A stretch of 64,000 bases of DNA from Enoplosus armatus. Taxonomy: Eukaryota > Chordata > Actinopteri > Centrarchiformes > Enoplosidae. The translations under genes and the position numbers were made by a program. Shown here in pieces: positions 38,952 to 57,100 of this stretch (within the stretch, counting starts at the first letter, position 1; each line of letters starts with the position of its first letter). The stretch is from contig NC_092194.1 of the NCBI RefSeq assembly GCF_043641665.1, forward strand, positions 15,606,798 through 15,670,797. Direction: 5' to 3'. The notes under the pieces were generated by a model. That model searched no databases. It worked only from the letters and a program-made list of their open reading frames with translations, and was not told the origin of the DNA.

Positions 38952-41457
38952 TATGGATGTATATGTGTGTGTGAGAAAGAATAAAATGTATTACTTGGCA
39001 CAAGACATGACGCCTTAAAAACATCTGATGTGCAGTGAAGCATAACAGATATTCAAATTGTGTCTGCGGGTGAACGCACTTGTGCCTGTGAGAGTTGTCT
39101 GTGTTTCTGCCACATAGAGATGAACACTGCTCTCTTGTGTCAAAATAGGAGAATGTAAATTAATTTCCGTCATTCACATCATGGACAGATTAGGAGATAA
39201 TGAGCACCTGGACACAGACTTGAAAAGGCCCTCCTTTATCGGAGAATGATTCTCAGACTCTTTGCAGTCTTTTTGTATCTCTTTGTAATTGTTTTGAGTC
39301 TCTTTATGGTTGTTTTGTGTCTCTTTGTGGTAAATTTGCATCTTTTAATGGTCGTTTTGTGGTCATTTTCTCTCTTTGAATTTCTTTTGCGTCTTTGTGA
39401 TCCAGACACAAGCCGATGTAAGTCCACCTTTAGTAATAATTTACGTACTGCATGGATTTTATTCAACGCCAGAAGTTGTTGGTTTCATGATGAACAACAA
39501 CACATTCATTTTAAACTCTTCAATCATTCGTATTAAATGTGTAAATGGAATGTGTGTTCCACATAACAGTGTATTCCAGCCTGTTAATAGTATTTGCAAG
39601 TACTCAGTATTTGTGTCAACCTTTTGAGTACCATATGAGTGGTTTTTACTGTATTAGGCACCTAAAGGCACATTTAACATTTTTAAATGCTTTCAACGAT
39701 TGTCTAAACTTGCTGGAAATGAGGTATTAACCAGTCTCATTTGGTATTCCAAGCAGGTTAAAACAAATAATCGTTTCCAAATACTGCTGGACTCAGGTCT
39801 GGTTCGAGTGTCTCAGGCTAATCAATTTGTATTCTGTTGTTAGTTACAAATATAAAACAATGATATACGTTTTTAAAAAGCTGTTAAAAACACAGGACAT
39901 CACCAATACATAATATACAAAAAAATGCAAAGTCTTCCTCCAGTTCAACACATTCTGACAGACAATTTCATACAGTATTTGTGTTGTACTAGCACCAACA
40001 CACCAACAGTAAGGCGTCTATTGAAAAAGGTACAGCTAAAGACAAACAGAACATCTAGAAGAAACATCATAGTGATAGAAATTAGGCTTTTTTTAAGGCA
40101 TAGTAAGCTCAAGGATTCAAGGCAATTTTTGATGTAGAAACATCAGAGTGTTCAGATGGGTTTGCATAGAGAGTTTGATAGTAGAGGTGTATGAAGTCTG
40201 AGTCAAGTTCATGATAGTGTGTTTTGGTGCCTGGTAACACCTGAAACTGCCAACAGAGGGTTGAGACCTTTAACAGAAATGTAATTTACAAAAACAGACT
40301 GAAAAAAAAACAAAAAAACTTAAATCCCATTCGTTTTACTGGAGATGCTGGGTCAAACAAGAACACTGGTAAGGCTTTTCCACTACACAAAGACTGCACT
40401 GTCCCATGCTGGGCCACAGCACAGCACAGTATTGTTACACTTTAGTATTTCCCTGCCAATTTCAAAACTATTGGGCCCTGTCAGAATGCACATGTGTAAC
40501 CATAGCAACAGCAACCAAAGAAACCAGTTGCGAAGGTTCCAGCCTCTCCACACTCGAAAATTCTAGAATCCTCACGATCTTCATCTCTCGCGACAAGTCC
40601 GTCATAAAACGTTTATCTGATACACAAAATTTAAAAGACTTAAAGATTTCATTATTCATAAAACATCCTAAGGCTAAATTTAACCCCTAACTGGCTGAGT
40701 TAGAAGAAACAGAAATAAGGACTGTCTGTCCAAACTTTATGACCTGACATTTTTGTCCAAGTGTACGAGTAACTCACAGCACAATTCAGCGCTAAAACTA
40801 GCTCTTAAGTATGTGAGAAGTTAGAGGCAGTCCAGAGGACTCCTAAGTCTCTACTTGCTGGAGGTAATGTGCTAAAAAATATGATAATGAACTTATAACA
40901 GCATATTTTGATGGCTTGCGAGATCCAGTCTCATAAAGTTCATTTATTAAATTGGATTTATGTCAACCACGCCCCTTCTTTTAGATTAGGAGTTCCTCAT
41001 TTCTTCAGTAAAAGTTCTCGGCAGCTTTGTGAACAGGTTTTAAGAGGAGACTCTTAACCTGGAAACTTTAGTGCCTTTTAGGAAGACTCCTTGTTAGATA
41101 AATCCTGTGTGAATATGGTCCTGGGTGTGCAAAGGGTCTTGAACCTTTGCAACATCCCGTATTCCTGATATGCATACTGTAGTAACCAGTGTCAACATCA
41201 ACAACACACGTGCTATGGCTGCAACAAATAGAAAACACATTATGGCTGTATGAGGCTTTAGAACAAGGCACAAAAGTAAGATAAATCTGGCATCAGAAGA
41301 GTGGAGAGGCATTTTGTGACCCTTTGAAAAACACAAACACTAGCAGGTTGCTGATGGTCATCATACATAGACCAGTAGAAGATGTTGGCTGGTTCGGCTG
41401 GTTTGGCTGGTTTGGCTGTCATTGCCGTCAGCTCTCATAGTCTTTAGAGACTGGGAT
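38952..41457. other. Spacer and pak2 3'UTR
   Basis: Left part: V3 upstream flank and a minisatellite (39246-39400). Right part: presumed pak2 3'UTR on the minus strand; TTTATT at 40943-40948 reads AATAAA on that strand and is one candidate end. The several 60-95-codon frames here overlap each other on both strands and are not supported. Confidence 0.5.
39246..39400 (+). repeat. Degenerate minisatellite, about 21-bp period
   Basis: Imperfect copies of GTCTCTTTGTGGTTGTTTTG; translation on the minus strand shows the period as repeats of about seven residues (TTIKRxK). Drifted copies argue for an old array. Confidence 0.7.
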
Positions 41458-47153
<5,696 letters not shown>

Positions 47154-47576
47154 CTACACACACGTACACCTGCACAGACAGGATGAGACACACAAATGAC
47201 AATGCATACAAGAAATACAGTAAGACTGGTGTACGCTCGATCACTGGTTCACTTCTTCCTGTTTTTTTTATATTTCACAATGCTAGCCTTATAGCTAGCA
47301 TTACAGCCAAAAATGCTACAGAGAAACGACTGCAAATCGAGTAAAGCTTAGCCCACATTACACAGAGAAAGAAACAGCTGAACAACAAGTTGAGAAAAAC
47401 TCACACAGACCTAACTAATCCATCCATGCCACAATCTGTGGGTCAGCACTGACTGTTGGAGCGAAGGGAACAGAGAGTGTGAACAGGAAGCAACGCTGAA
47501 CGGGCAAAGTGACGTGTTGAGTCTCGTTCACTGTTACAAATGAATGAGGAAGGAAAGGAGGCAGAGGAAGAGGCAG

Positions 47577-47579
<3 letters not shown>

Positions 47580-47648
<69 letters not shown>
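47580..47648. repeat. (AG)n microsatellite
   Basis: About 34 uninterrupted AG dinucleotides, preceded by an imperfect GGCAGAGGAAGAGGCAGAGG purine tract. Confidence 0.95.
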
Positions 47649-47650
<2 letters not shown>

Positions 47651-49171
47651 CCTTCGAGTGAGTGGGTGGGTGAGTGAGAATGGTATGACAACTGGAGTTA
47701 AAGGGAGAGAGGAGTGATGAGCAGCTCAGTGAGAAGGAGTACAGATCTGACGAAAGTAAAGCAGAACTCTGTTTTTCTTATTTCCTCTCCTATTAATCAT
47801 CTTACGACCTCTCAGGTTTATCTTGTGACCTTTTGGAAGGGGCCTGACCCCTTGGTTGGGAAGATGTTACTTAGTTATTGATGATCAGTATTAATAACCT
47901 GATAATGTCGCATTCAATAATATATCAATCATAAGATAATATTTCTGTAGTTGGATTTTGAATGAAGGATTTTTACTTACGATGGAGTATTTTAACATTG
48001 TTGTATTGGTTCTTGATTTGAGTACTTCTTTCACAACTGGTAGACACTTACCCTGATATGGTGAAAACCATTAGATTGTAGACATACACGCACACACACA
48101 AAACCCTCAACCAAAAGTGCACCTCTTCCAGTCTTGCAGAGCAGGCAGTTCAATCGTCTCTGAGCTGCAGCCTGCATTCTTGGTGACATCACAGACAGGA
48201 AACAGGAAGCAAACAAAGGTTTCCTCACTTCCTGAGTCTGACCGCAGATGACACAGCGCGTATTAAACCTGTATAACAGACGGGTCTCAGGTAGGTATGC
48301 CTATGACCTCTTTTTCACACATAAATCCTCCTCCTGCAACAGCTCTGCTGGCCTGACTCACCTTTGATACAAAACACCACAAAATCTATGAAATCAGGCT
48401 TCACTTGTGAAGATATCTTGATACAGACTACTTTCCTTAACACATTAACCAACACAAACACAACATTAGCCTCTGCGGTTATCAAAAAACCATTTCACAC
48501 AAGCTGATCTGTCCTGTGTAATAACCCTCAGGCCACAAGCTGAGGACACATCAGCATTAGCTTGATTCAAGGCAAAATCTGCATAATTTCGGAAACATTC
48601 ATTGTACTGTGTGTCTGATGCTTTGTGATGGAAGCTATCCCAGCTATCACCACTACTGTACAATCATTTTTAATCACATATGCTGTGTGCTACCTGTAGT
48701 GGCCTTTCACACCTTAAATCATGTAAACTGATCGTACACTTCAATTTTTACAATGTGGGTTAGAGCAAGAGTCACATCATTATAAAAACATAACCCAATG
48801 AGCCAGTCCACCTACAGAGAATGAGACTCTGCCCTAACTCTCTTTATGGCCCCAAACAATTTTCAACACCTTCGCCTCTTTTGTATAAGCTGCTATGTAC
48901 TCACCTGTTTGTTGCCTCTTCTGCGCCTTACAGAAGACCATGTAAACAATGAAATCTGTTGTATTCCCAGCAAGTGTATGCAGCTCTTTCTCTAGTGCTC
49001 ATCTATCTACTTAGCTCTGTTCCTTTACCCTTCTTTCCCTCTTTTCAGCCTTCTCAGGGCAGGTCTTAGCAGGCTGCCTCATTCCTCAGCGATCTTGGAT
49101 GGGACAAGTGTATTCCTGCCCCGGCAAGATAAAATTAGACCTGGACCAGCCTTAATGTGCATTTTCAAAGT

Positions 49172-49173
<2 letters not shown>

Positions 49174-49217
<44 letters not shown>
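49174..49217. repeat. (GT)n microsatellite
   Basis: About 22 GT dinucleotides, potentially Z-DNA forming; no coding context. Confidence 0.95.
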
Positions 49218-49218
<1 letters not shown>

Positions 49219-52165
49219 GGACTGAATGCTGGGTGCTGGCTGGCCAGGCTTAGACAAGTTGCCTCTCAGTAGGAATTCCATTTCTGCAGGGCTGCAGGGG
49301 TTGGGCGTGTTCTGCTGTTCATCTCACGCACACACAGACGACCACATACACACACACACACATGCACACAAGGCTCCTCCTCATTCCCTGTCATAAAACA
49401 CACACTCCCCCCTTTCCAACAGGGGCTCCATTGTGAGCACTTGAACATCTTTTATGTAGCTTCAAGCTAAGCTTACTGGGCGCAGCAGAAAAAACTTTGA
49501 GGGCAGCAGGCAGGTGCACACACCAGCACTGCAGGCTACATGCTTGTGTGTTTGTATAACCGCACTCTCCCTATTACTGCTGCAATGATTTGTCTGTATC
49601 GACAGAACATTTTGATAATTTAAGTGATTTATCAAGAACAAACACCAGAGATTTGATAGTTACAGAAATGTCAACAGTTGCTTGCTCCTGTTGACCAAAT
49701 TATGTTGATTTTTTTTTACCCTTTCAAGCCCATGACCTGATGGCAAACCTCAATTCTTTTTTTTTGTAACAACTGAAATGTGCCCATAGCACCTTAGAAT
49801 ATCCAAAAATGCCAAGTACTGAAAGCTGGCATCAAATGTCTGATCAGATTTACTTATTCCTTGCTCAGATAGTCCTAATATAAAGCGGCTCTAATCAAAA
49901 TGTTTATATTAACAATAGGTCAAACAACTATGCGTAAAAAGGAAGTGGTTGCTTGTAGTGACGAACCCACAGAGAATTATCACCCGACTCAGTATCTGCT
50001 GGATGTGTTTGCTAACAAGTTCACCGCATCAAATTTATGAGATGACAATATGCCAGTTTTGTCTTTACAGCTTGTTGCACAGCCCAAAAGATCAATTAAT
50101 GCAGGTTTAAATTCAAATTTTGGCAATTTTGAATACATTTATTCAGGCAAAGTACAGCTGCATAGCTGACCTTTTTTTAGATCTACAGTTTTGGTTTTTT
50201 GAAATGAAATAAAGGGGTTTATAGAGAAATGAGTTGATATTTCTCAAAATAATGAATCAAGTATAATTTTGGTATCAGTAACTAAACTTGGGTATTGTAA
50301 AAGGTACTAGTATGGAACATACTTGGTTGAACTGCTCTCAACTCATAGCCACATTAAACCTGTGACATTGGGTCAAACGTAGACTTCACTTATTTGATGA
50401 TTAATCATTTCAGCTATTGGTGTGTATATGTCACATTTGCAATTGCAGGCTGCACTTCTCCATCACATTCCTGGCTTTTATTTGTCTGTAATTCATTCCC
50501 TCAAACTCTGCATGCTTGGTTACCACACAGACCATTTTACATCCAGACAGCATCCAACTGCATTTCTCATCTGCCGTCAATTCACACAACCTCTCTTTTC
50601 ATCATCGCTGTGCCTCAGAGCCTGTCACATACCTCTGCCATTTATCATTTCTATTCCTCATTCTCCGCTTTCTTGCCGCATCAGAGCACTTTCTATTCCC
50701 TGTGGCTGGCCGCCATCAGGGGAAGCCCACTTCCTCATCGTGGAACTCCCCGAGCCCCAGAGGGTCACGGGACCAGGCCGGCCAACCAGAACGCAGCAAA
50801 CACAGCCGCTGAGCTGTTTACAGGAAGTGGACAGCAAGCCTTTTGTATTCAGCTTCTATAAAAGGAAATTCTGTGGAGGACTTCCTGGAAGGAGTGATGA
50901 AGCCAACACACACACAAACACACACTCTACCCACCTCTAACACAGAAACATACAGTTACACACACACACACATATATGTGCTATATATGCGCACACACAC
51001 ACACACACTGTCTGAGCTCACTACCTTCTATAGTCACTTCACTGATTATGGGTCTGGCAATGAATGAAGCGTAAACACACTGCCCAGCTGCACACCCACA
51101 CTGAACACCTTATCCTGTTATTCAAACAGCCGCCTCACCCCTGTGTCAACAAATCAAAATCACCAACCTGGCAACCTAAAGTCCCAGGTTCCTGTCAGAA
51201 CCAGGTACAAAACTAGCCTTCAGGACTCACAGTTGAAGTCTGTTAGGTTCAGGGTATGAATGACTGGTTCAGTGTACCTGCGGGATCACCAGTCTGGACT
51301 GAGGAATCACAGTCACAGAATATACACTCATGTGTAGTGATTGCAGGCAAGGCCATGGTCAAGATATTACAAATCCAGAACCCAAACTCTCCCAGTGAAA
51401 CCCACAATGCTCTATTATATTATATTATCTCCCTACATGAAGGTCTACATGCCATTTAAAGCCTTCTCCACACTGCCAGGAATATCAATCTGGTTTCCTC
51501 AGTGGTAACTGCAGTTCTGTTTACAGGTATAAAACACCTAGTAGGTAGCAGAGGTGGTAAGCAAGTAAACTTAGGCGACATTTTTTACAACAACAATACA
51601 TTTCTGAGTACTTCTAAATGCTTATGCTCCAAGCCAGCTTCTCTTGCTCAAAAAGTACTATGAATAAGAAACGTGTACGATATGTTCTGACTGAGCTGAA
51701 AAATATCCATTAAACCACACTGAAAACATAGACATATGTTGTACATTGCTGTGAAGTTCAATTACATTGTATTAAATCAGCTTCTGTACTACCAGTCAGA
51801 TATTTATGGGCCAATTTCAGTGAAGTACACCAGACTCCATTGGCTTGTTATTGCAGATGTTTTGTATCAACCTCACATGTTATTACAATACTATAGTGTC
51901 CCTGTATACTGTCATTACTTGGGTTAAATTAAAAAGAATGCGAGCCACAAATCCCACTAACACTAGGATCTGGATCTCTTGCCCGCTGTACTTTATTTTT
52001 ATCCCCGTAAGAGACAGGAAGAGTGTCTCCTCAACAATTATGGAAGAAGTCTGAATACTTCCTGTGCCAAAAAAAAGTTAGTAGTAACCAAACTATCAAC
52101 AAATAAGCAATGTGTATGTAAGACTGATTGACTGACTGTGTTGAATGAGCAAATCTCTAAACTCA

Positions 52166-52500
52166 CCGGTTGCTGTCAACCGCAAAACTATCAACCGCAC
52201 TCCGGCCAAACTCCCGAAGCTCCGCCCCGTCTCTGTTGATTTTCAGTCCGTTTAAAACCCAGATTTGAGGCTAAGATTTCACACACGTCCCTGGGGATGT
52301 GAAAAACGATATCGTCTTTTATCACACACACACTTTATTCCTGTCTCTTTCCCCGAGTACCCTCAGTCTGGCTCTTTGCTTGGCCCGGGGAGGAGCCTGG
52401 CAGACAGGAAGCGGAAAGTCGTAGAAACAATCCGGGGAATCGGAGATTCACGGCTTCCGTAGCGCTCACTGGGCAAATCGCAAAGGGCGCGTAAAACGCA
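52166..52500 (-). promoter_or_regulatory. pak2: Candidate pak2 first exon and promoter
   Basis: On the minus strand a donor-like ACCG/GTGAGTTT ends at 52167, and just upstream is a GC box (plus strand GCTCCGCCCCGTC at about 52218-52230) in locally GC-rich DNA. The position fits the noncoding first exon required by the acceptor at 47170, but without a transcript this is a guess. Confidence 0.35.
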
Positions 52501-52599
52501 GTTGGCAAAAACTGCAGCTGCCTGTTTGGGCTGTATAAGTAAACGGACACAACACCGGAAACAAGGTGACTTTCATTTCAGAATAAAACCTATCTAATC

Positions 52600-52890
52600 T
52601 TCTAATAGAAACATTTTTTATAAAGTGTTGGTTATTTTCTTGATTAAATGTTTAATTGTTTTGTCTATAAAATATCAGAAAATAGTGAAATATATGTATC
52701 ACAGTGTCCTAGAGTTCAAGGTGACTTTCTTTGTCCTACGAACAGTCAAAAACCTAAAGATTTTCAATTTACAATGATAACATTTGAAGGCTGGAACCAG
52801 CATATGCTTTGCGTTTTTGATTGAAAAGTAACAGTTAATTTATTACCATGTAATTTTCTGTCGACCAATATATCTAGTAATTGTTGCTAT
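52600..52890 (+). repeat. Dispersed repeat family 1, internal portion
   Basis: Contains TCTATAAAATATCAGAAAAT AGTGAAA, AACAGTCAAAAACCTAAAGA and GGCTGGAACCAGCATATG, then TTTTCTGTCGACCAATAT. The order matches the element whose ends recur at 5425-5660 (reversed), and I recognise it as a very common percomorph repeat. Confidence 0.65.
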
Positions 52891-53324
52891 AAAGTAGACT
52901 GTATCTCAATTAAATTCAAACTTTAAATTGGTTGTGCAAAACGTGTCATCAGGGCCAGATAGATAACAGAGATAACATCTCAATTGGATATCTGTAACTA
53001 ATAAAATGTACTGGATATAAATTCCAATACTCAGCTGTTACATTAACAGTGTTATTATGTTAGGCCCCTACGTAGCATTTTTTAAAACACATTTCAGCTG
53101 CATATATTCATACACTGGGCTGTCCAAAATAAATGACCAACATCCAAGTCATGGAGACATGATAGAAGTGTCTTTTGACTTAAACTCTTTTTAACCAGTT
53201 TCAGCGTCTCTAGAGTTAGTTGCTCTGGATTTACAAACTGTGAAATGACAACAGTGACTATATTTTTAATAAATATGAATAAGGTATAAACAAATGTGTA
53301 GACAACAAACAATTTGTAGTTGTA

Positions 53325-53357
53325 ATATATATATATATATATTATATATATATATAA
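53325..53357. repeat. (AT)n palindromic tract
   Basis: Alternating AT/TA run with one central phase change, able to extrude as a cruciform. Confidence 0.9.
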
Positions 53358-53380
53358 TAATTGGTGCATATTAGGGTGTA

Positions 53381-53430
53381 AATTCCCCCGGGGACCAATA
53401 AAGTATTTCTGATTCTGATTCGGATTCTAA
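53381..53430 (+). repeat. Probable non-LTR retroelement 3' tail
   Basis: AATTCCCCCGGGGACCAATA AAGTATTTC followed by tandem TGATTC units. A CCCxGGGxxCAATAAAGTAT end with a short tandem tail is typical of the 3' ends of fish LINE/SINE elements; no open reading frame accompanies it. Confidence 0.45.
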
Positions 53431-54157
53431 AATCTCACAAAATAAAAATGTATTTTGAAGGTTAGTACCGGAAGTTGCACACTAACTGAAGCTGACTTGA
53501 CACAAACATCAGCAACAGCAACGAAACGCCAAACAAGAATCCTTTCTGAAAAGTCGACAAGCGCTGAGGGGAAGAAAAACAGTACGGAAATGTTAATTAC
53601 AGATAAATCACACACTGTCTGTCTGTGATTACTTACATATACACATTACTAGACAAGATCGCGTACGACCAGCTAACAACCTAAGCAGCAATTCACGCTA
53701 AACTACAGTTAGGATTAACGTTAAACATGTAAATTAGCTTACAAGCAGCGTCAACGGTAATGTTACTTTACTAATGTTAACTGTCTAACATTAGGATACG
53801 TTATCTTAACGGTTATGTAATGAAGCGACGAGTGTACAGTAGCTGAGATTCATTAAATGGCTCAGGCAGACTTGTCACTTGGTTAGCTGGCTTTGCTATT
53901 CAGCAATATTTAGTTAACTAGTCCCAGTGTAAGGTATACGTATATGCTAGTTTCCTGCATATTAACCCATGTGTCTTCTGCTAGTTAAGTTGGTACCTGG
54001 TTCAACTCTCCCTGTAGTTACAACCTGCAGCTCCACCTCTGAGCACCCAAAGGACAGGCTTTATGTGGGTCATGGTGTCAGTTGAAGCTGCTCTCTATTA
54101 GTTCTATTAGTTATTCTAGTTCTTCCTGTCTTTGTGTGTGTGTGTGCTCCAGGTGTC
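53431..54157 (+). other. hltf: hltf upstream region
   Basis: AT-rich DNA presumed to hold the hltf promoter and a noncoding first exon, since the start-codon exon begins after an acceptor (TGCTCCAG/GTGTCATG at 54151-54153). The first exon itself could not be fixed. Confidence 0.4.
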
Positions 54158-57100
54158 ATGTTTTCCCGGCGGTGGAGGTTCGGTTGGGACAGGTACAGTG
54201 AGGTGGACCTCTTCACAGACCGCCATGAGACCAGCACAGAGACCCTCTCACAGGCCATCAGAGCTGCAGCATCCGAGGAGCCGGACGCAGACGGCAGCGT
54301 GCTGTTTGGCCATCTGCAGGGCACTGTGGTCGGCCTCAGATACTACACAGGGGTGGTGAGGATCAATCAGGGTTACACTTATTCCTCTAGTGCACTGATT
54401 CACGAAGGGGACAAAACAGAACTGCCACGAATTGCCACATAATGCAGATATAGGTTGAGAACCCTTGAAGTCATCTGTGTTTTACTCTCTGGACAGGTGA
54501 ATAAAGGGGAAATGGTCGGTTTAGTGCGACAGCCCCAGAATCCATACGACCAAAATGCAGTGATGGTCGCCAACGTTTATGGCAACCAAGTGGGTCACAT
54601 AAAGCGAGAGCTGGCAGCAGCTATGGCCTACGTCATGGACAACAATTTGGCTAAAGTAGAGGGGTGAGTAGATTGTCATAGGCCCGTTAGTGTCATTCCC
54701 TGCTGACATGTTGTTGAACTATGAGCTCAGGTCCACCGTGATAACAGTGGGATAAAAACAGTGTGTGATTTTGTGTATATCGTTGTTTTGTTGATGTGTC
54801 AGGGTGGTACACTCGGGCACGAAGAACTCGTTCAACATGCCAGTGATGCTGTCCTTCTGGGGGAAAGAAGAGAGCAAAAATGCTGCGATTGAATGCATGG
54901 CACGTCGCGGATATAAGCTGAACACAGGTGGAAGCAGTACAACAGGTACAAACGCAAACACCCTCAACCGTCCAATCTCACTTGCCTCCTGATGGAAAAC
55001 CTCTCAAGTTTATTCATGTAGCCCGACATTGTTGCATTAAAAATATCAGTTTTCAGTCATTGTCAGTAACTTCACTCTTTGTTTAGTGTGTGTGCATGCT
55101 TGTGTTTTTAATTTCAGGTGCAAATCAGAAATCATCTAACAGTCAAGGTGCTTGGTCATTGCAGTCTAAAAAAGGTTTGACCATCCCACTAACCGCAGAG
55201 GAGGTAATCTACTTAACTTTAGTTTATGTATTGTATAACGGTATAGCATGATGTTTAACCAACATTCAGTTTTATATTTGGCATTAATTGAAGCAAAAAT
55301 GTAAACATTTCCTATACTATTCCTTATTTGATCACAGTGTGTGGTCAAAGCTAAATGCTAAAATGCTTTTTAGTGCTTAGAGAATTCATTGTTGATGTAA
55401 TGAAACAGACTTAAATAATGCTTTAGTCAACAGTTGTACACATCTTGTTTTTTTCAGCTGAAGAATGCGTTTGACAACCTGTTTGAGGACGTGAAGGAGA
55501 GTAAAGATGGAGAGAAAGAAGCAGCCGAGGTGTGTATTTGATCCATCCGTTTGTCTGTCTAATGATTGCATGTTTTTTCTTATTGTTTGAATACTATTTT
55601 TTAACTATTGTTTAAATAGAAGACAGTGCCCAAAAGTCAATTTTATATAATTATAATTAGAGCCCTTCAGCTTGGACTCTTTGCTACTGGTCATTTGTGA
55701 TGCTTCTGATTTAGAAATTGAAGCTTATTCTAATATTGAACACACTGTAGGGCACAGCGGATACAAGCATCAGCAAAACGTGCATGTCTTTGACCTAAAA
55801 TTATTACTTCTTCCTTTCTACCTTCTCTTTCTTGCTGCAGTTTTCTGGAGAAACTGCCTCTCACCTCTGAGATGTCACCTTCTTGCACCCTGAAAAATAG
55901 TTGTTGCCTTGTATGTCTATCAATGTCTTAGTGCAGTGTTAATGTGAACATGCATCTCTCTTTCTCTGCAGTGTGTGGGTACTCCTCTCCTGCCTCACCA
56001 GAAGCAGGCGTTGTCCTGGATGTGTGCTCGAGAAAACAAATCTGTGCTGCCGCCATTTTGGGAGAAGAGAGGCGATCTGTACTATAACAGCCTCACGTGT
56101 TTCTCTGCCAAAGAAATACCAGAAAGAGTTCGTGGGGGAATACTGGCAGATGACATGGGACTGGTGAGTAACACACACACATTGGGATGTGTCATGGGAT
56201 GTAGTATTACAGTTAAAAGGAGTGAATTGCAAGTTAATTTATACATTAACTCATGATGTGATGTTTGGTTAGTTGCTGGCCAAATTCAGGCAGGTTAATG
56301 TGATGTTTTCTCCAGTTAAACAAAGGAAAGATAAAATGGCTCCCATCAGAGCTACTTTCTTCCACATTTACTACAATGACAGGCTAAGCAGATATGAATT
56401 AACACTAAAACTCCTGTTTGTGTTTTCCAGGGAAAAACTCTGACAACCATTGCTCTGATACTCACCAATTTCCACAAAGGAAAGCCTCTGCCTGTGGAAA
56501 AATGTGTAAGTGTAGCTGAGTGTAAATGTGTTCTTTTCAATCAATATGCAGTCTGAATGACTTGTGTTCAACCTTTTTTAAATGTTTGTTTACATGTGTG
56601 CAGGAGGTGCAGTCTTCACCTTTCAAAGCCAAAACTAAACCACAGATGGCCTTCAAACTGGAAGGTAATCTTTCAACAGCTTTCAATAAATTAGCTGCTG
56701 CAGATCTGCCTCATGTTCAATCTTCCTTTATCTCTCTGTGGCGACTTTTGTTTCAGGAAGCAGCAGTGCAGGAGATGGAGTGACTGATGCAGCAGCTGGT
56801 TCTCTAGGCTCAGACCTGTAAGTGGGATTAAATGAATTTGGCATGCTCAGATTATATTGTCACTGCGTAATTTAATCATGTGTAAAAGTAAAAATGCAAA
56901 TTACAGCATCTGGACATATCTCCATACATTTTTCTGTCAGTCTATACACGTGCACACCTGTTCTGTAAAATGTAATAGTGTTTGGTGCCATCAGTGGTGT
57001 TATTCATTTAGCTGGTTTTGCTTTCTGTATTTTATTCCAATGACTTACACACTTCACATGAATCACTCAAGTTTCTTCTTACATAACCTGATATGCTCCT

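Larger units (their letters stand above)
47170..52165 (-). other. pak2: pak2 5' intron (presumed)
   Basis: About 5 kb between the acceptor at 47171-47170 and a candidate noncoding first exon near 52167. It contains (AG)n at 47580-47648, (GT)n at 49174-49217 and CA-rich tracts near 50900-51010. A GC-richer block at about 50700-50830 is open in three frames but shows no family resemblance and is not called coding. Confidence 0.45.

Noticed and set aside
47443..47691. 82-codon frame with a long Leu-Ser run
   Set aside because: Translation of the (AG)n microsatellite.
50394..50940. Overlapping 155-, 172- and 98-codon frames in the pak2 5' intron
   Set aside because: Three frames are open over the same stretch, no domain is recognisable, and there are no splice partners in frame; chance openness of a GC-richer block.
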